Source of the DNA: Oryzomonas sp.
Lineage (GTDB): Bacteria; Desulfobacterota; Desulfuromonadia; Geobacterales; Pseudopelobacteraceae
Length of the DNA stretch: 64,000 bases
Assembly (NCBI GenBank): GCA_031292255.1
Contig: JARLHN010000008.1
Location: forward strand, 62,001 to 126,000
Direction: 5' to 3'
Below the pieces are notes generated by a model. That model searched no databases. It was not told the DNA's origin and saw only the letters and a list, made by a program, of their open reading frames with translations. This document shows, one piece after another, positions 35,631 to 43,967 of this stretch (its first letter is position 1; every line of letters begins with the position of its first letter). The position numbers and the translations under genes were made by a program.

Positions 35631-36536
35631 ATGGCAAAAGATGAGAGTTTATTTGAAAGTCTGATCAAAGCGCCTTGGTGGGTGAGTGCAACTGTTCTTG
35701 TCCTTGGAAATCTGTTTATCCGGCTAATCATTCCAGCGTGGTTTTCAGGAGGCAGAACCCAAGGACCGTTAGGTCCTGCAATACACGGCGCTTTTGCTCA
35801 AGCTATGCCCCTTGTAGCTAACCTGTTTTCAATCGTTATTGTCGGAGCAATGATTTTCTCGCTGATTCGAGAAAAGTTCCTGCACGGGCAAATATCCAAA
35901 AGCGACGTTCTACCCTATAAAAGCCGTGAAATCCTTTTTACCCCCGCCGAGCTTAATTTCCTGAATACCTTGGAACAATCACTGAACAAGAATTACCGGA
36001 TTTACGGCAAGGTGCGCTTGTGCGACATCATTGAGACGAAGAATAACCTGGACAACAAGGCGTTTCAGAGGGCGTTTAACAGGATCAGCAGCAAACACGT
36101 GGATTTCGTGATCTGCAATGCCCGTAGTCTTGCCATTGAGATGGTGATTGAGCTTGACGACAGCACACATAAGCAAAGCGAGCGGAGAGCCAGGGACGAG
36201 TTTCTGGATACGGCGCTGGGTGCCGCACATGTTACGATAGCCAGGTTTCCGGTCAAACGGGCGTATACCCTGCGGGAGCTTCAAGCGAAGCTAGGGGATT
36301 TTGTCGTATCAACGCAAGAGCCGGTTGAGGGTAAGGTTGTCGAGGTGGCAGAGCCTGGGCCGGTTGATGCAAAACCGGAACCGGTGAAAGATATTGCAAG
36401 ATGTACCACTTGTGGGAGTGAGATGAAGGTGAGAGAGAAGAAGTCTGGAGATGAGGTGGGGAAGAAATTCTGGGTGTGTGTTCAGTATCCTGAATGTAGG
36501 ACTGTTGAGCCGTATTTAGAGGCAAAATGGTTTTAG
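35631..36536 (+). CDS. DUF2726 protein with N-terminal membrane helices and C-terminal zinc ribbon
   Basis: 301 residues: two N-terminal membrane helices (about 16-36 and 58-78), a DUF2726 domain (about 95-225) with CDIIETKNNLDNKAFQRAFN, VDFVICNARSLAIEMVIELD, DSTHKQ and FLDTALGAAHV, and a topoisomerase-type zinc ribbon (CTTCGSEM, FWVCVQYPECRT). The D...ELDDSTHK pattern resembles a restriction-endonuclease-like fold; catalysis is not proven. It begins the AT-rich block. AGGA stands nine bases before the ATG. Confidence 0.8.
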   Translation: MAKDESLFESLIKAPWWVSATVLVLGNLFIRLIIPAWFSGGRTQGPLGPAIHGAFAQAMPLVANLFSIVIVGAMIFSLIREKFLHGQISKSDVLPYKSREILFTPAELNFLNTLEQSLNKNYRIYGKVRLCDIIETKNNLDNKAFQRAFNRISSKHVDFVICNARSLAIEMVIELDDSTHKQSERRARDEFLDTALGAAHVTIARFPVKRAYTLRELQAKLGDFVVSTQEPVEGKVVEVAEPGPVDAKPEPVKDIARCTTCGSEMKVREKKSGDEVGKKFWVCVQYPECRTVEPYLEAKWF

Positions 36537-36679
36537 GAGCCGAGATGCCTAACCACTTATTCGTTCCTCGATATATCGTGTCTCGTGTACGGACTGCACA
36601 CAAAATATGAATAATGGAGACCTGCCCCTCTTGGTATACTCAATAATTAGTTTTATATTTAGATTCATAGGGACAAAAA

Positions 36680-37123
36680 ATGAAAATAGATCGAGCATTG
36701 CAGGACAAAATGTGGCGGTTGCTGTTGCGATGGATACCCATCATTCCTGCCCCAGAGATTTATGACCTTCTTCGAGATGTCAAGCGTTCCCAAGATGATG
36801 TTGATTCACAAGTCACCGAAGCGATTGAATCTATTCAAAGGACTTCCACACTGGTTACGCGACTTGAAGAAAGCCTTAAAGAAAGAGCTGCAAAACTCGA
36901 ACTGTTACAGCAGGAACACGAGCGTTACTCACAGCTTGCAGACATAGAATCAACAAAAGCTCATGCGTTACTCACTCAAATTGAGACGACTCTTGATAAA
37001 AATGCCTGGAAAGAACGCTGGTTCGCTTTTGGAATCAATATAGCAGCTGGTCTCATTTTTTTTATCCTTGGAGTTATATTCAGCGACTCTCTCAAAAATC
37101 TATGGTCAACTTCAACGAAATGA
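36680..37123 (+). CDS. Coiled-coil protein with C-terminal membrane helix, unknown function
   Basis: 147 residues. A short N-terminal segment (MWRLLLRWIPIIPAPEIYDL) is followed by a long heptad region about residues 40-105 (LVTRLEESLKERAAKLELLQ) and one membrane helix near the C-terminus (FGINIAAGLIFFILGVIFS). AT-rich codon use like its neighbours. No family recognised. It could be a membrane-anchored partner of the adjacent proteins. Confidence 0.6.
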   Translation: MKIDRALQDKMWRLLLRWIPIIPAPEIYDLLRDVKRSQDDVDSQVTEAIESIQRTSTLVTRLEESLKERAAKLELLQQEHERYSQLADIESTKAHALLTQIETTLDKNAWKERWFAFGINIAAGLIFFILGVIFSDSLKNLWSTSTK

Positions 37124-37209
37124 TTGTAACGGTAAAAACGCATCGTCAAAAAAGAGCATATGGTCAAGCTTTCGGTTTTTTCGTGTAATATCTATAAAAG
37201 GAGGTGCAC

Positions 37210-38094
37210 ATGGATAGTGATTTTTATGTGCAAATTGACTTTCAAAAAGGTACTGAGAACCCAGAGCGCGTGTTCCAGGCAATGTCCGATCTCATCCATA
37301 CCTTCCGACATATCGATCAAGACCTATCATCTTCAATAGCAACAACAATACAGTCAAAACTAATCCTGCAAGATATCGAAGCTGGTTCCATCCGCGCTCG
37401 CCTGAGGTCTATTCTTGAATCTATTGATGATGAGGGGTTGAAAGAACTCAACTGGAAGAAAGTTGTTGGATCGTATTTAGTGAAAGGTAAGTACACGATT
37501 CTTAAGTTCTTAGAAGAAAGAGATAAAATTGACAATCGTCAGCAAATCGAAGATCTCCGTGAATCACTGGTTAATCTGGCTGAGGAGGCGGATATAAAAA
37601 AATTTCCTTTTTACAACCCAATACCTGAGGCAAGACTGATAAAAGACTTGCAATATTTAGGAAATGCTTTGGCACCACTTCTCGACAGCGATACTGTGAA
37701 ATTCTCAGGAGACAGTGAAATTATTTTAATAAACAAGGGATTTATGGTTTCGCCGGATGCAATGGAAGATATACTGACAGAACGTGTACTGACAGGTCAA
37801 TATGAAGTTTTCCTCAAAGTAAAAAAACCAGACTATCTCGGTCAATCAATGTGGGAATTCAAGCATGAAGGAAAGCTTGTTCCTGCAAAAATATTAGATG
37901 TCATGTGGGTTCAGAAATTTCAAAACAAAGAAATTCAATTGGGTCCGGGTGACTCAATTCGCGCATTGGTTGAAGTCAAAGTGAATTACGACAAGTATGG
38001 TGACGTTATCAGCAGTCATTACACAGTATTAGAGGTAAAGGAGATAATCCCGCTCCCGAAAAGTGTTCAGCAATCACTACGTTTGGATTTTTAA
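37210..38094 (+). CDS. Hypothetical soluble protein of the AT-rich block
   Basis: 294 residues from the ATG at 37210, chosen because AAAGGAGG lies five bases before it (a GTG two codons earlier overlaps that site). It begins MDSDFYVQIDFQKGTENPER and is mostly alpha/beta with no membrane helix. The N-terminal half contains helices QAMSDLIHTFRHIDQDLSSS and an IEAGSIRARLRSILESID motif, the C-terminal half a beta-rich segment (YEVFLKVKKPDYLGQSMWEF). DIEAGSIRARL-type wording is common in phage/defence-island hypotheticals, but I do not recognise a family. Confidence 0.65.
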   Translation: MDSDFYVQIDFQKGTENPERVFQAMSDLIHTFRHIDQDLSSSIATTIQSKLILQDIEAGSIRARLRSILESIDDEGLKELNWKKVVGSYLVKGKYTILKFLEERDKIDNRQQIEDLRESLVNLAEEADIKKFPFYNPIPEARLIKDLQYLGNALAPLLDSDTVKFSGDSEIILINKGFMVSPDAMEDILTERVLTGQYEVFLKVKKPDYLGQSMWEFKHEGKLVPAKILDVMWVQKFQNKEIQLGPGDSIRALVEVKVNYDKYGDVISSHYTVLEVKEIIPLPKSVQQSLRLDF

Positions 38095-38122
38095 CTTTAA
38101 AAAGGTAGAACCCAAGGGACAA

Positions 38123-38844
38123 TAAGGGGACAGGCTACTTATTGAGGTGCCAGCATGCCGAGGATAGCAAGAGCTTTAGCTGACAACTGTTGTTACCATC
38201 TCATCAATCGCGGTAACGGCAGGCAGCAGGTTTTTCACAAGGACGGCGACTACCGTGCGTTTATGGACCTCACACTACAGGCACGGGAAACATATTCCGT
38301 AAGACTTCACGCTTGGTGTCTTATGCCAAACCATTTTCATTTACTCGTTCAACCAGAGCAGGCGGACCAACTCAACAAATGTATGCAGTGGTTGATGACG
38401 AGCCATGTCCGCCGGTATCACCAGCATTATGGGACCAGCGGACATGTCTGGCAAGGAAGATACAAGAGTTTTATCGTTCAGGACAACGATCATCTCTTGA
38501 CTGTAACCCGCTATATTGAGGCCAACCCTGTTCGGGCTGGACTCTCGGAGACAGCCGCGCAATGGCCTTGGTCATCGCATTCAGCGCGAATTGCTGCGAT
38601 CAATAATATGCGCCCCGACACACTCCCGATTTTGCTGCCCTATGATTGGACCACTTACGTGGACATGCCATTGACGGACGCAGAGATAGAGAAACTCAGA
38701 AACAGCGTGAACCGGCAGACACCATTTGGGAAGGATGATTGGAGAAATCATTTGTGCGAGCAAATGGGACTCGAATCAACTTTAAGGACACGCGGGTGGC
38801 CAAAGGGGCAAAAAAGGGGCATCAATAAGCAGCCTGTCCCCTTA
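38123..38844. mobile_element. REP-like inverted repeats flanking a RAYT transposase gene
   Basis: TAAGGGGACAGGCTACTTATTG (38123-38144) and CAATAAGCAGCCTGTCCCCTTA (38823-38844) are inverted 22-mers differing at one position. They bracket most of the transposase gene. The right copy lies inside the 3' end of the coding sequence. This is the arrangement expected for REP sequences mobilised by their cognate RAYT. Confidence 0.7.
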
Positions 38845-38886
38845 TACCCCCCTAAAAGCAATAATTCCACTATGTCCTCAGATTGA
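38155..38886 (+). CDS. REP-associated tyrosine transposase (RAYT, IS200/IS605-like Y1)
   Basis: 243 residues, HUH single-strand DNA transposase family. It begins MPRIARALADNCCYHLINRG, has the HUH pair in LMPNHFHLLVQPE (about residues 58-70), and continues RRYHQHYGTSGHVWQGRYKS and RYIEANPVRAGLSETAAQWP. A catalytic Tyr is expected in helix Y..RYIEANP or nearby. The C-terminal RGWPKGQKRG is typical of RAYTs. It is flanked by inverted REP-like sequences and appears intact. RAYTs disperse REP elements rather than mobilising themselves. Confidence 0.9.
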   Translation: MPRIARALADNCCYHLINRGNGRQQVFHKDGDYRAFMDLTLQARETYSVRLHAWCLMPNHFHLLVQPEQADQLNKCMQWLMTSHVRRYHQHYGTSGHVWQGRYKSFIVQDNDHLLTVTRYIEANPVRAGLSETAAQWPWSSHSARIAAINNMRPDTLPILLPYDWTTYVDMPLTDAEIEKLRNSVNRQTPFGKDDWRNHLCEQMGLESTLRTRGWPKGQKRGINKQPVPLYPPKSNNSTMSSD

Positions 38887-38905
38887 TTCAGATATCATGT
38901 GCGCA

Positions 38906-39250
38906 TCACAGTAACCGCCTATGGTCGCAATGCAGAACCACGGCCAGCCGTTTGGCGTTGACAACTCCAATAATCCTTTTACCGTTTTCCATCTCACTGA
39001 TATGCCGCTGCGGTATGCCGGTCGCTTCGGCAAGCTGCATCTGAGTCATTCCCTCCCGGTGGCGATAGCCGGAAAGCGTTGCCCCTGCTTCATTGCCCTG
39101 AAATTCTGGAAAAACGTCACGCCAAGGGATACTTTCATCCGATTCCTGCAAACCGATCTTTGCAGCATAGGCGCGGAGTTCCTGAAGCTTCTTTGCAGGG
39201 CCGATGAAACGGGCAACCTCAGTACGGGGCTTTTTCGTGCGTTCCAACAT
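38906..39250 (-). CDS. XRE-family antitoxin, HigA-like
   Basis: 114 residues from the ATG at 39248-39250, with GAGGTG upstream inside the toxin gene. The C-terminal helix-turn-helix is LSGYRHREGMTQMQLAEATG, then IPQRHISEMENGKRIIGVVN. The N-terminal part (VARFIGPAKKLQELRAYAAK) resembles HigA-type antitoxins paired with RelE-fold toxins. It overlaps the upstream toxin by 32 bp, in toxin-first order as in higBA. Expected to neutralise the toxin and repress the operon. Confidence 0.85.
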   Translation of the reverse strand: MLERTKKPRTEVARFIGPAKKLQELRAYAAKIGLQESDESIPWRDVFPEFQGNEAGATLSGYRHREGMTQMQLAEATGIPQRHISEMENGKRIIGVVNAKRLAVVLHCDHRRLL

Positions 39251-39497
39251 ATTGCACCTCAACCAGTTTTATTTTTTTGTCTTGAACTTCCCAAACGGCT
39301 ACATACGTCGTATTGCCTTTTTTCAGGTGGCAATGATGCCTTACGTCTGACAGCTTCCCGTAATTCGGCCAATCGCCACGCACAGGGCCTCCCGCCTCAA
39401 TGTCACCAATGAGGGCATACAATATTTGCCGTAATGGTTTTGTAAGCTTGGCTTTCTGCTTTTCGGCGTTTCGTGACAGTTTCACCGTCCATGTCAT
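39219..39497 (-). CDS. RelE/ParE-superfamily toxin, HigB-like
   Basis: 92 residues: MTWTVKLSRNAEKQKAKLTK, with YALIGDIEAGGPVRGDWPNY and a beta-rich C-terminus (HCHLKKGNTTYVAVWEVQDK). Size, basic N-terminus and pairing with an XRE gene fit a HigB/RelE-type ribosome-dependent mRNA interferase. It is the first gene of the two-gene operon. Located in the AT-rich block next to the RAYT, consistent with mobile or island DNA. Confidence 0.82.
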   Translation of the reverse strand: MTWTVKLSRNAEKQKAKLTKPLRQILYALIGDIEAGGPVRGDWPNYGKLSDVRHHCHLKKGNTTYVAVWEVQDKKIKLVEVQYVGTHEKAPY

Positions 39498-39636
39498 ACA
39501 TTATACCTTTCAGAAGTATAAATCAAGGTGATTTCCGGATAAAGAGCGTCATGAGGGATGTTCAAAAATATTCGGGGGCCATACATGCCATTTATTGTTC
39601 ATAAAAACACTATTCCGCTATCTCCCTAGCTTAATC

Positions 39637-40053
39637 CTACTTGTTACCTTTTGCCGCAACACGGGCAGAGAATTTCTCGAAATTGACGGCAAAGCGTTCG
39701 TGCTTCCCGCGACCAATGACTTCAACCTCGTCACGGGCAACAATTTCCCAAACGGTTTTTTTGCCGTCGATTTCAACAAGGCGAACAGTAGCCGATACTT
39801 CCATGCCTGCCGGGGTGGCGGCTTCATGGGTTACATTAATCATAGTGCCCACGGTGCGTTCTCCCTCTTCCATGTATGGTGCAAGCGCCTCCATGCACGC
39901 CCATTCCATAAAGCCGACCATGTAGCCGGTCGCGAAAACCTCCGGCATGACGCTAAACAGAGCGGATTCGGGATACAAAAAGGGAACTGTTCTTTCTTTC
40001 GGCACACGATACGTAAAGGTATGTTCCAAGCCGACAGTCAATGTGTCTTTCAT
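39637..40053 (-). CDS. FlK-like (fluoroacetyl-CoA thioesterase-like) hot-dog thioesterase
   Basis: 138 residues from the ATG at 40051-40053 (GAGGAG upstream). The FlK-type pattern is ESALFSVMPEVFATGYMVGF, with the catalytic Glu in MVGFMEWACMEAL and His in INVTHEAATPAGMEV. The family hydrolyses small acyl-CoAs; a fluoroacetate role is not implied. Located at the end of the AT-rich block, but its composition is closer to the host. Confidence 0.82.
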   Translation of the reverse strand: MKDTLTVGLEHTFTYRVPKERTVPFLYPESALFSVMPEVFATGYMVGFMEWACMEALAPYMEEGERTVGTMINVTHEAATPAGMEVSATVRLVEIDGKKTVWEIVARDEVEVIGRGKHERFAVNFEKFSARVAAKGNK

Positions 40054-40229
40054 CTTATATCTCCTCTTTTCTTGATGATTCCCGCCCTGATTACAAGCGG
40101 CCCGGAAAAGATAATGCGTCATTTGGCCGTTTCTATGTTAAATTCATGCGGTAATTGGCCTGCGCCGACAGATGTCGTACCGACGGGGACTCCGCCGTTT
40201 AATTCAATAGAAAGATTGGTGATACATAA

Positions 40230-40625
40230 ATGAGACTATTGAGTATTTTAATATTAAGCGTTGTTGCGTTATCCTCGTGTGCAACATTACATAAAAAAGA
40301 CAAAATTGAAGAGGCAAAAGAGAAAAGCAGAATTGCAATGGACAATTTCAATAATTGCACCGTCAAATCTGTTGATCAATTGGACGATGGGTATTCCGAT
40401 GCGAGCACAATTGCTCTCGCGCTTACAAATTATTGCATGATCGAATATGATGCAAATGCTGAAGCACATAGTTTATCTAGTAATCAAAATAATAAAGAAA
40501 AAAATATGTATACAAATAATGTATATACAAAGGAAGCTAAAATTGAAGCCTCTATTAATACTGTTTTAAAATATAGGCACGATAAGCTTTCTACCATAAC
40601 CAAAAAAACGAGTGTTCCGCAGTGA
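40230..40625 (+). CDS. Small AT-rich lipoprotein of unknown function
   Basis: 131 residues with signal peptide and lipobox LSSC at residues 14-17 (MRLLSILILSVVALSSCATL). The mature part is polar and Lys/Asn-rich (NFNNCTVKSVDQLDDGYSDA) with no known motif. The coding sequence is strongly AT-rich compared with its neighbours, suggesting recent acquisition. Outer-membrane location is inferred from the lipobox. Confidence 0.65.
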   Translation: MRLLSILILSVVALSSCATLHKKDKIEEAKEKSRIAMDNFNNCTVKSVDQLDDGYSDASTIALALTNYCMIEYDANAEAHSLSSNQNNKEKNMYTNNVYTKEAKIEASINTVLKYRHDKLSTITKKTSVPQ

Positions 40626-40884
40626 GCGCAATCACCTGGAAGTAAGGACAAAGGTCTGCAACGCGTTGTTCCTCATGGCTTTTTGTAACGTGCGGCGGCT
40701 GTGAAGAGATCTCTGCCCAGTATGCGCACATCGGCTTGATCTAACGAGTAACCATTCCGCTCCATAATCTGCCGTGTCATTCTGCCCATCATCTGTTTCC
40801 AGCAATCCCCCCTGATGCCGTTGCCGAATTTTGCATTTCTGGTAGGCTATGACGAACAAAGAACAATAGAAAGGAAGCCATTTC
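40626..40884. other. Non-coding stretch
   Basis: No gene or clear signal seen between the lipoprotein gene and the PAS-like gene, apart from GAAAGGA serving the latter. Confidence 0.4.
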
Positions 40885-41298
40885 ATGCGCCACATAGCAG
40901 TCAGTGAGGAAACAGAACGGAATTTCCATTTATTTTGGGACAATTTTCCCTTTCCCGTCATGCTTGTCCATAAGGATCGGACAATTGTCGACCGTAACAA
41001 GGCCGGGGAGGCTGTTGGTTATATAATAGGCAGCCGCTGCGCCGATATCGGTAGCAAAGAAGATCACAAGGGATGCTTGGCAAATCAGGCTCTTCGGGAA
41101 CATACCGCTAAACGGGCGGTTGGTTATGTCAAGCAGGCTGATGCCGTATTCGATGCCTACTGGGTGCCCCTCGCCGGCAGCGATGAATTGTACCTGCATT
41201 TTTTCACCGATATCACCGAGTATGCAGCAGAGCGCCTGTTTCCAACCACGTGCGAAACCGACGACAAGAGTTGCGATTCCTGCAATTGCGTGGGGTGA
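40885..41298 (+). CDS. PAS-like domain protein with Cys-rich tail
   Basis: 137 residues forming a stand-alone PAS-type sensor module: FWDNFPFPVMLVHKDRTIVD and RNKAGEAVGYIIGSRCADIG, then DAYWVPLAGSDELYLHFFTD. The tail CETDDKSCDSCNCVG clusters four Cys and may bind metal or sense redox. GAAAGGA precedes the ATG. There is no effector domain, so it must act through a partner. Related PAS-plus-Cys proteins occur in anaerobic deltaproteobacteria in my recollection; no specific match is claimed. Confidence 0.65.
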   Translation: MRHIAVSEETERNFHLFWDNFPFPVMLVHKDRTIVDRNKAGEAVGYIIGSRCADIGSKEDHKGCLANQALREHTAKRAVGYVKQADAVFDAYWVPLAGSDELYLHFFTDITEYAAERLFPTTCETDDKSCDSCNCVG

Positions 41299-41425
41299 CA
41301 TTGGGATAAAAGAAAGCCGGCACGGTACACTAGGGGATGCCTCACGGCTCCTTGCTTCACAGACCACCGGCAGGGAGACAATATTTATTGACGCAGTCGC
41401 AGAATGGGGAGCAATATGAATCATT

Positions 41426-41656
41426 GTGACTATCGAGCGGGCATACTGCGAACAGTGCGGAAGAGAGATACAGGATCGGGATAATCCTGATCTGTATTCC
41501 GTCAAAGTAGACCGGAATGGTTTTTTGCTGGAGATTGTCAACGGGGAGTTGGTTGCAGGCTCGCACCATTATTGTTCCGGCGAGTGCATGTTCCGTCGTA
41601 AGCAGGGCGTTTTCACGGAAGAGGACATTATTACCTATCATTTCAACCTGGAATAA
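41426..41656 (+). CDS. Small zinc-ribbon-like protein
   Basis: 76 residues, GTG start at 41426. Four Cys in two pairs, AYCEQCGREIQD and HHYCSGECMFRR, form a probable treble-clef or ribbon. The remainder is acidic (FTEEDIITYHFNLE). The Shine-Dalgarno is weak or distant (GGGGAG at 41406). Function unknown. Confidence 0.55.
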   Translation: MTIERAYCEQCGREIQDRDNPDLYSVKVDRNGFLLEIVNGELVAGSHHYCSGECMFRRKQGVFTEEDIITYHFNLE

Positions 41657-41758
41657 TTGAAGGGCACCACACCTGTTAATTCATGCAGTCGGAAAAACAG
41701 GTTTGATCCCCGTAATTCCACCAGTACCCTACAGTGAAACAGCTAAAGGGCCGCAGCC

Positions 41759-43027
41759 TTATTCCACATCTACATTCCTGATCCCCTTCGGCCTCCAGGC
41801 CGGAGAAATCACGAACGAGCCCCGTTTTTCCTTGTCCGGCAAGAGAGTCCCGAACGTCACCGACATATTCCCGAAACGCTCATTCACCTCATCCATGGCC
41901 TTCGTCACATCCGCCCTCTTCCGCTCCTCCTCGAAGAGCGACGGCTGCTGCGCCTGGTGGTTGAGGTTGGAGATGCTGACGCCCATCAGGCGGATCGGCT
42001 GTTCCAGTTCGACGCTGTCCAGGATCGACAGGGCGGCCTTGTAGATCTCGTTGCTCAGGTTGATGTAGTTCCTGAGGGTCGTCTGTTTGCCCCAGCTGGT
42101 AAAAAAGTCCGCATACCGCACATACAGCGAAACCGTCCTGCCGGCCACGCCATACCTGCGGGCCCGCCGGCCGACCATCTCCGACAACTGCAACAGAAAC
42201 CGGAGAATATCTTCGCGGCGGTCGATGTCCTTCTCCAGGGTCATGCTATGGCCAACCGACTTGACGTCGTCCTCCCGGCCGACCGGGATGACCGGCGAAT
42301 CGTCGAACCCCTGCCCCATCTGCTTGAGCCGCATCCCGATGATCCCGAACTTCCGGGTCAGGCGTGCTTCGTCGCAGCGGCCCAACTCCCCGCAGGTATG
42401 GATGCTCATCATGTTCAGATGGCGCTGCATCTTCTTCCCGATGCCGCAGAGTTCCTGTATCGGCAGCCGTTCCATTACCCGGCCGACGTCTTCGGGCTTG
42501 ATGACGGTGAGGCCGTCCGGTTTCTGCATCTCGCTGGCCAGTTTGGCGAGCAGTTTATTCGGGGCAATGCCGATGGAACAGGTGATGCCGAAAGATGCCC
42601 TGATGCGGGCCTTCAAAAGATGCGCGATCCTCTCCGGGGTGCCGAACATGGCCAGCGAGTGGGTGACATCCAGGAAAGCTTCATCGATGCTGAAGATTTC
42701 CACCTCGGGGGTATACTCCTGCATCATCTCCATGATGCGGCTGGAGGTGTAGGTGTATTTCCGGTTGTCACCGACGACGAGGATCAGTTGCGGACAATGG
42801 CGCTTGGCCTCCCAGATCGCCATGCCGGTCTTGACCCCGAACTTCCTGGCTTCGTAGGAGGCGGTGGTGATGATGGTGCGGTTGCCGGAGCCAGTGACGG
42901 CTATGGGTCTGCCCTGGAGCTCGGGGTTGGCGGCTTGCTCCACCGACGCAAAGAAGGCATTCATATCCAGATGCATCACGATTCGTTGCTTAGGGTCTGA
43001 CAAGTAATAAGGTGTTACATCCGGCAT
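41759..43027 (-). CDS. dinB: DNA polymerase IV (Y-family)
   Basis: 422 residues from the ATG at 43025-43027 (GGAG upstream). Translesion polymerase. Catalytic palm residues are in VMHLDMNAFFASVEQAAN and EIFSIDEAFLDVTHSLA. Then SIGIAPNKLLAKLASEMQKP, HhH region LPIQELCGIGKKMQRHLNMM, and the little-finger domain. The C-terminal ~50 residues may carry a clamp-binding motif in QQPSLFEE. It sits downstream of lexA and a small gene, in an SOS-like cassette. Confidence 0.93.
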   Translation of the reverse strand: MPDVTPYYLSDPKQRIVMHLDMNAFFASVEQAANPELQGRPIAVTGSGNRTIITTASYEARKFGVKTGMAIWEAKRHCPQLILVVGDNRKYTYTSSRIMEMMQEYTPEVEIFSIDEAFLDVTHSLAMFGTPERIAHLLKARIRASFGITCSIGIAPNKLLAKLASEMQKPDGLTVIKPEDVGRVMERLPIQELCGIGKKMQRHLNMMSIHTCGELGRCDEARLTRKFGIIGMRLKQMGQGFDDSPVIPVGREDDVKSVGHSMTLEKDIDRREDILRFLLQLSEMVGRRARRYGVAGRTVSLYVRYADFFTSWGKQTTLRNYINLSNEIYKAALSILDSVELEQPIRLMGVSISNLNHQAQQPSLFEEERKRADVTKAMDEVNERFGNMSVTFGTLLPDKEKRGSFVISPAWRPKGIRNVDVE

Positions 43028-43119
43028 TGCATCTCCAGGCCGTCTTTGACCGTACTTCAATCGTCAAATCCTCAACGTAGCCCTGCTACGCCAATTTTTT
43101 GACAGACCCTTGGGCATGG

Positions 43120-43365
43120 CTAATCCGTCGTGTGAGGATACAGCATCCAGGTCTGATCCTCCGAGTTATAGACCAGCTCATACAGGGCATTGTCTTCCGT
43201 CACAACAGCAAAATGCAAAAGCGGTGTGTCACCAATCCTGTCTTTCCAGAAGTAGGTCGTCCTGGCGATCTTGTGCTGCCGCCGGTTCAGTTCGAACCAG
43301 ACCGGCTTGGCCTTGGCTCCGGGTTGGAACACCACGGCTATGCGTACCGGCTGCCCTCCTGTCAT
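43120..43365 (-). CDS. Small conserved-looking protein between lexA and dinB
   Basis: 81 residues: MTGGQPVRIAVVFQPGAKAK, PVWFELNRRQHKIARTTYFW, and a beta-rich end (LYELVYNSEDQTWMLYP). The ATG overlaps the lexA stop by 4 bp (ATGA), so it is translated from the lexA message. Function unknown. By position it belongs to the DNA-damage response. Confidence 0.75.
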   Translation of the reverse strand: MTGGQPVRIAVVFQPGAKAKPVWFELNRRQHKIARTTYFWKDRIGDTPLLHFAVVTEDNALYELVYNSEDQTWMLYPHTTD

Positions 43366-43967
43366 GGGAAGTTTCGAATGATCTTCAGCAACCTGCCGGC
43401 AATGACCGTTTCCGCTTCACCCTCACGGATGATGATCGGCTGCATGGAACGGTTCTCCGGTTGCAGCCTGACATGCCCCTTCTCGCGGTAAAAGCGCTTC
43501 AGGGTCGCCTCGCCATCAATCAACGCCACGACGATCTGCCCGTTCTCAGCGGTCGGCTGGGGGGTAATCAGCGCCAGGTCGCCATCGAGGATATTCGCTT
43601 CGATCATGCTGTCGCCTTCGACCCGCAGAAAGAAACACCCCTTGTCATTGACCCACGACATGTCCAGATTGTAGTACCCCTCAACGTCCTCGATTGCGGG
43701 CTCGGGACTGCCCGCACGCACCCTGCCGACGATAGGGACGGCTAAGGTGCCCGGTCTGCTGGTAAGGGAGATGTTCCGGGGACTTCCTTCTCGGCGGCGG
43801 AGATACCCTTTGCGCTGCAAGGCTTCAAGATGCAGGGTGGCGGTGGCGGTCCCCCTGACGCCGATATGATCGGAGATTTCCCGCAGTGTCGGCGGGCATC
43901 CGTGTTCTTCCAGGTGGGACGTGACGAAATCGAGGACCTGTTGCTGCCGGTCGGTGATGGGCTGCAT
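43362..43967 (-). CDS. lexA: LexA repressor
   Basis: 201 residues. N-terminal winged helix (ITDRQQQVLDFVTSHLEEHG, REISDHIGVRGTATATLHLE), cleavage site AG in GRVRAGSPEP, and the peptidase Ser in VEGDSMIEANI and Lys in EATLKRFYREKGHV. Represses SOS genes until RecA-stimulated self-cleavage. I did not find the GGTT-N2-C-N4-G-N3-ACC box reported for Geobacter LexA upstream; the promoter instead has TGTCATAATGAATATATGTCA (43985-44005), with TGTCA repeated at 16-bp spacing. Confidence 0.94.
   Translation of the reverse strand: MQPITDRQQQVLDFVTSHLEEHGCPPTLREISDHIGVRGTATATLHLEALQRKGYLRRREGSPRNISLTSRPGTLAVPIVGRVRAGSPEPAIEDVEGYYNLDMSWVNDKGCFFLRVEGDSMIEANILDGDLALITPQPTAENGQIVVALIDGEATLKRFYREKGHVRLQPENRSMQPIIIREGEAETVIAGRLLKIIRNFP

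Noticed and set aside
39595-40233. 212-codon plus-strand frame opposite the thioesterase
   Set aside because: The minus strand encodes a coherent FlK-like thioesterase with a good start; this frame is its shadow.
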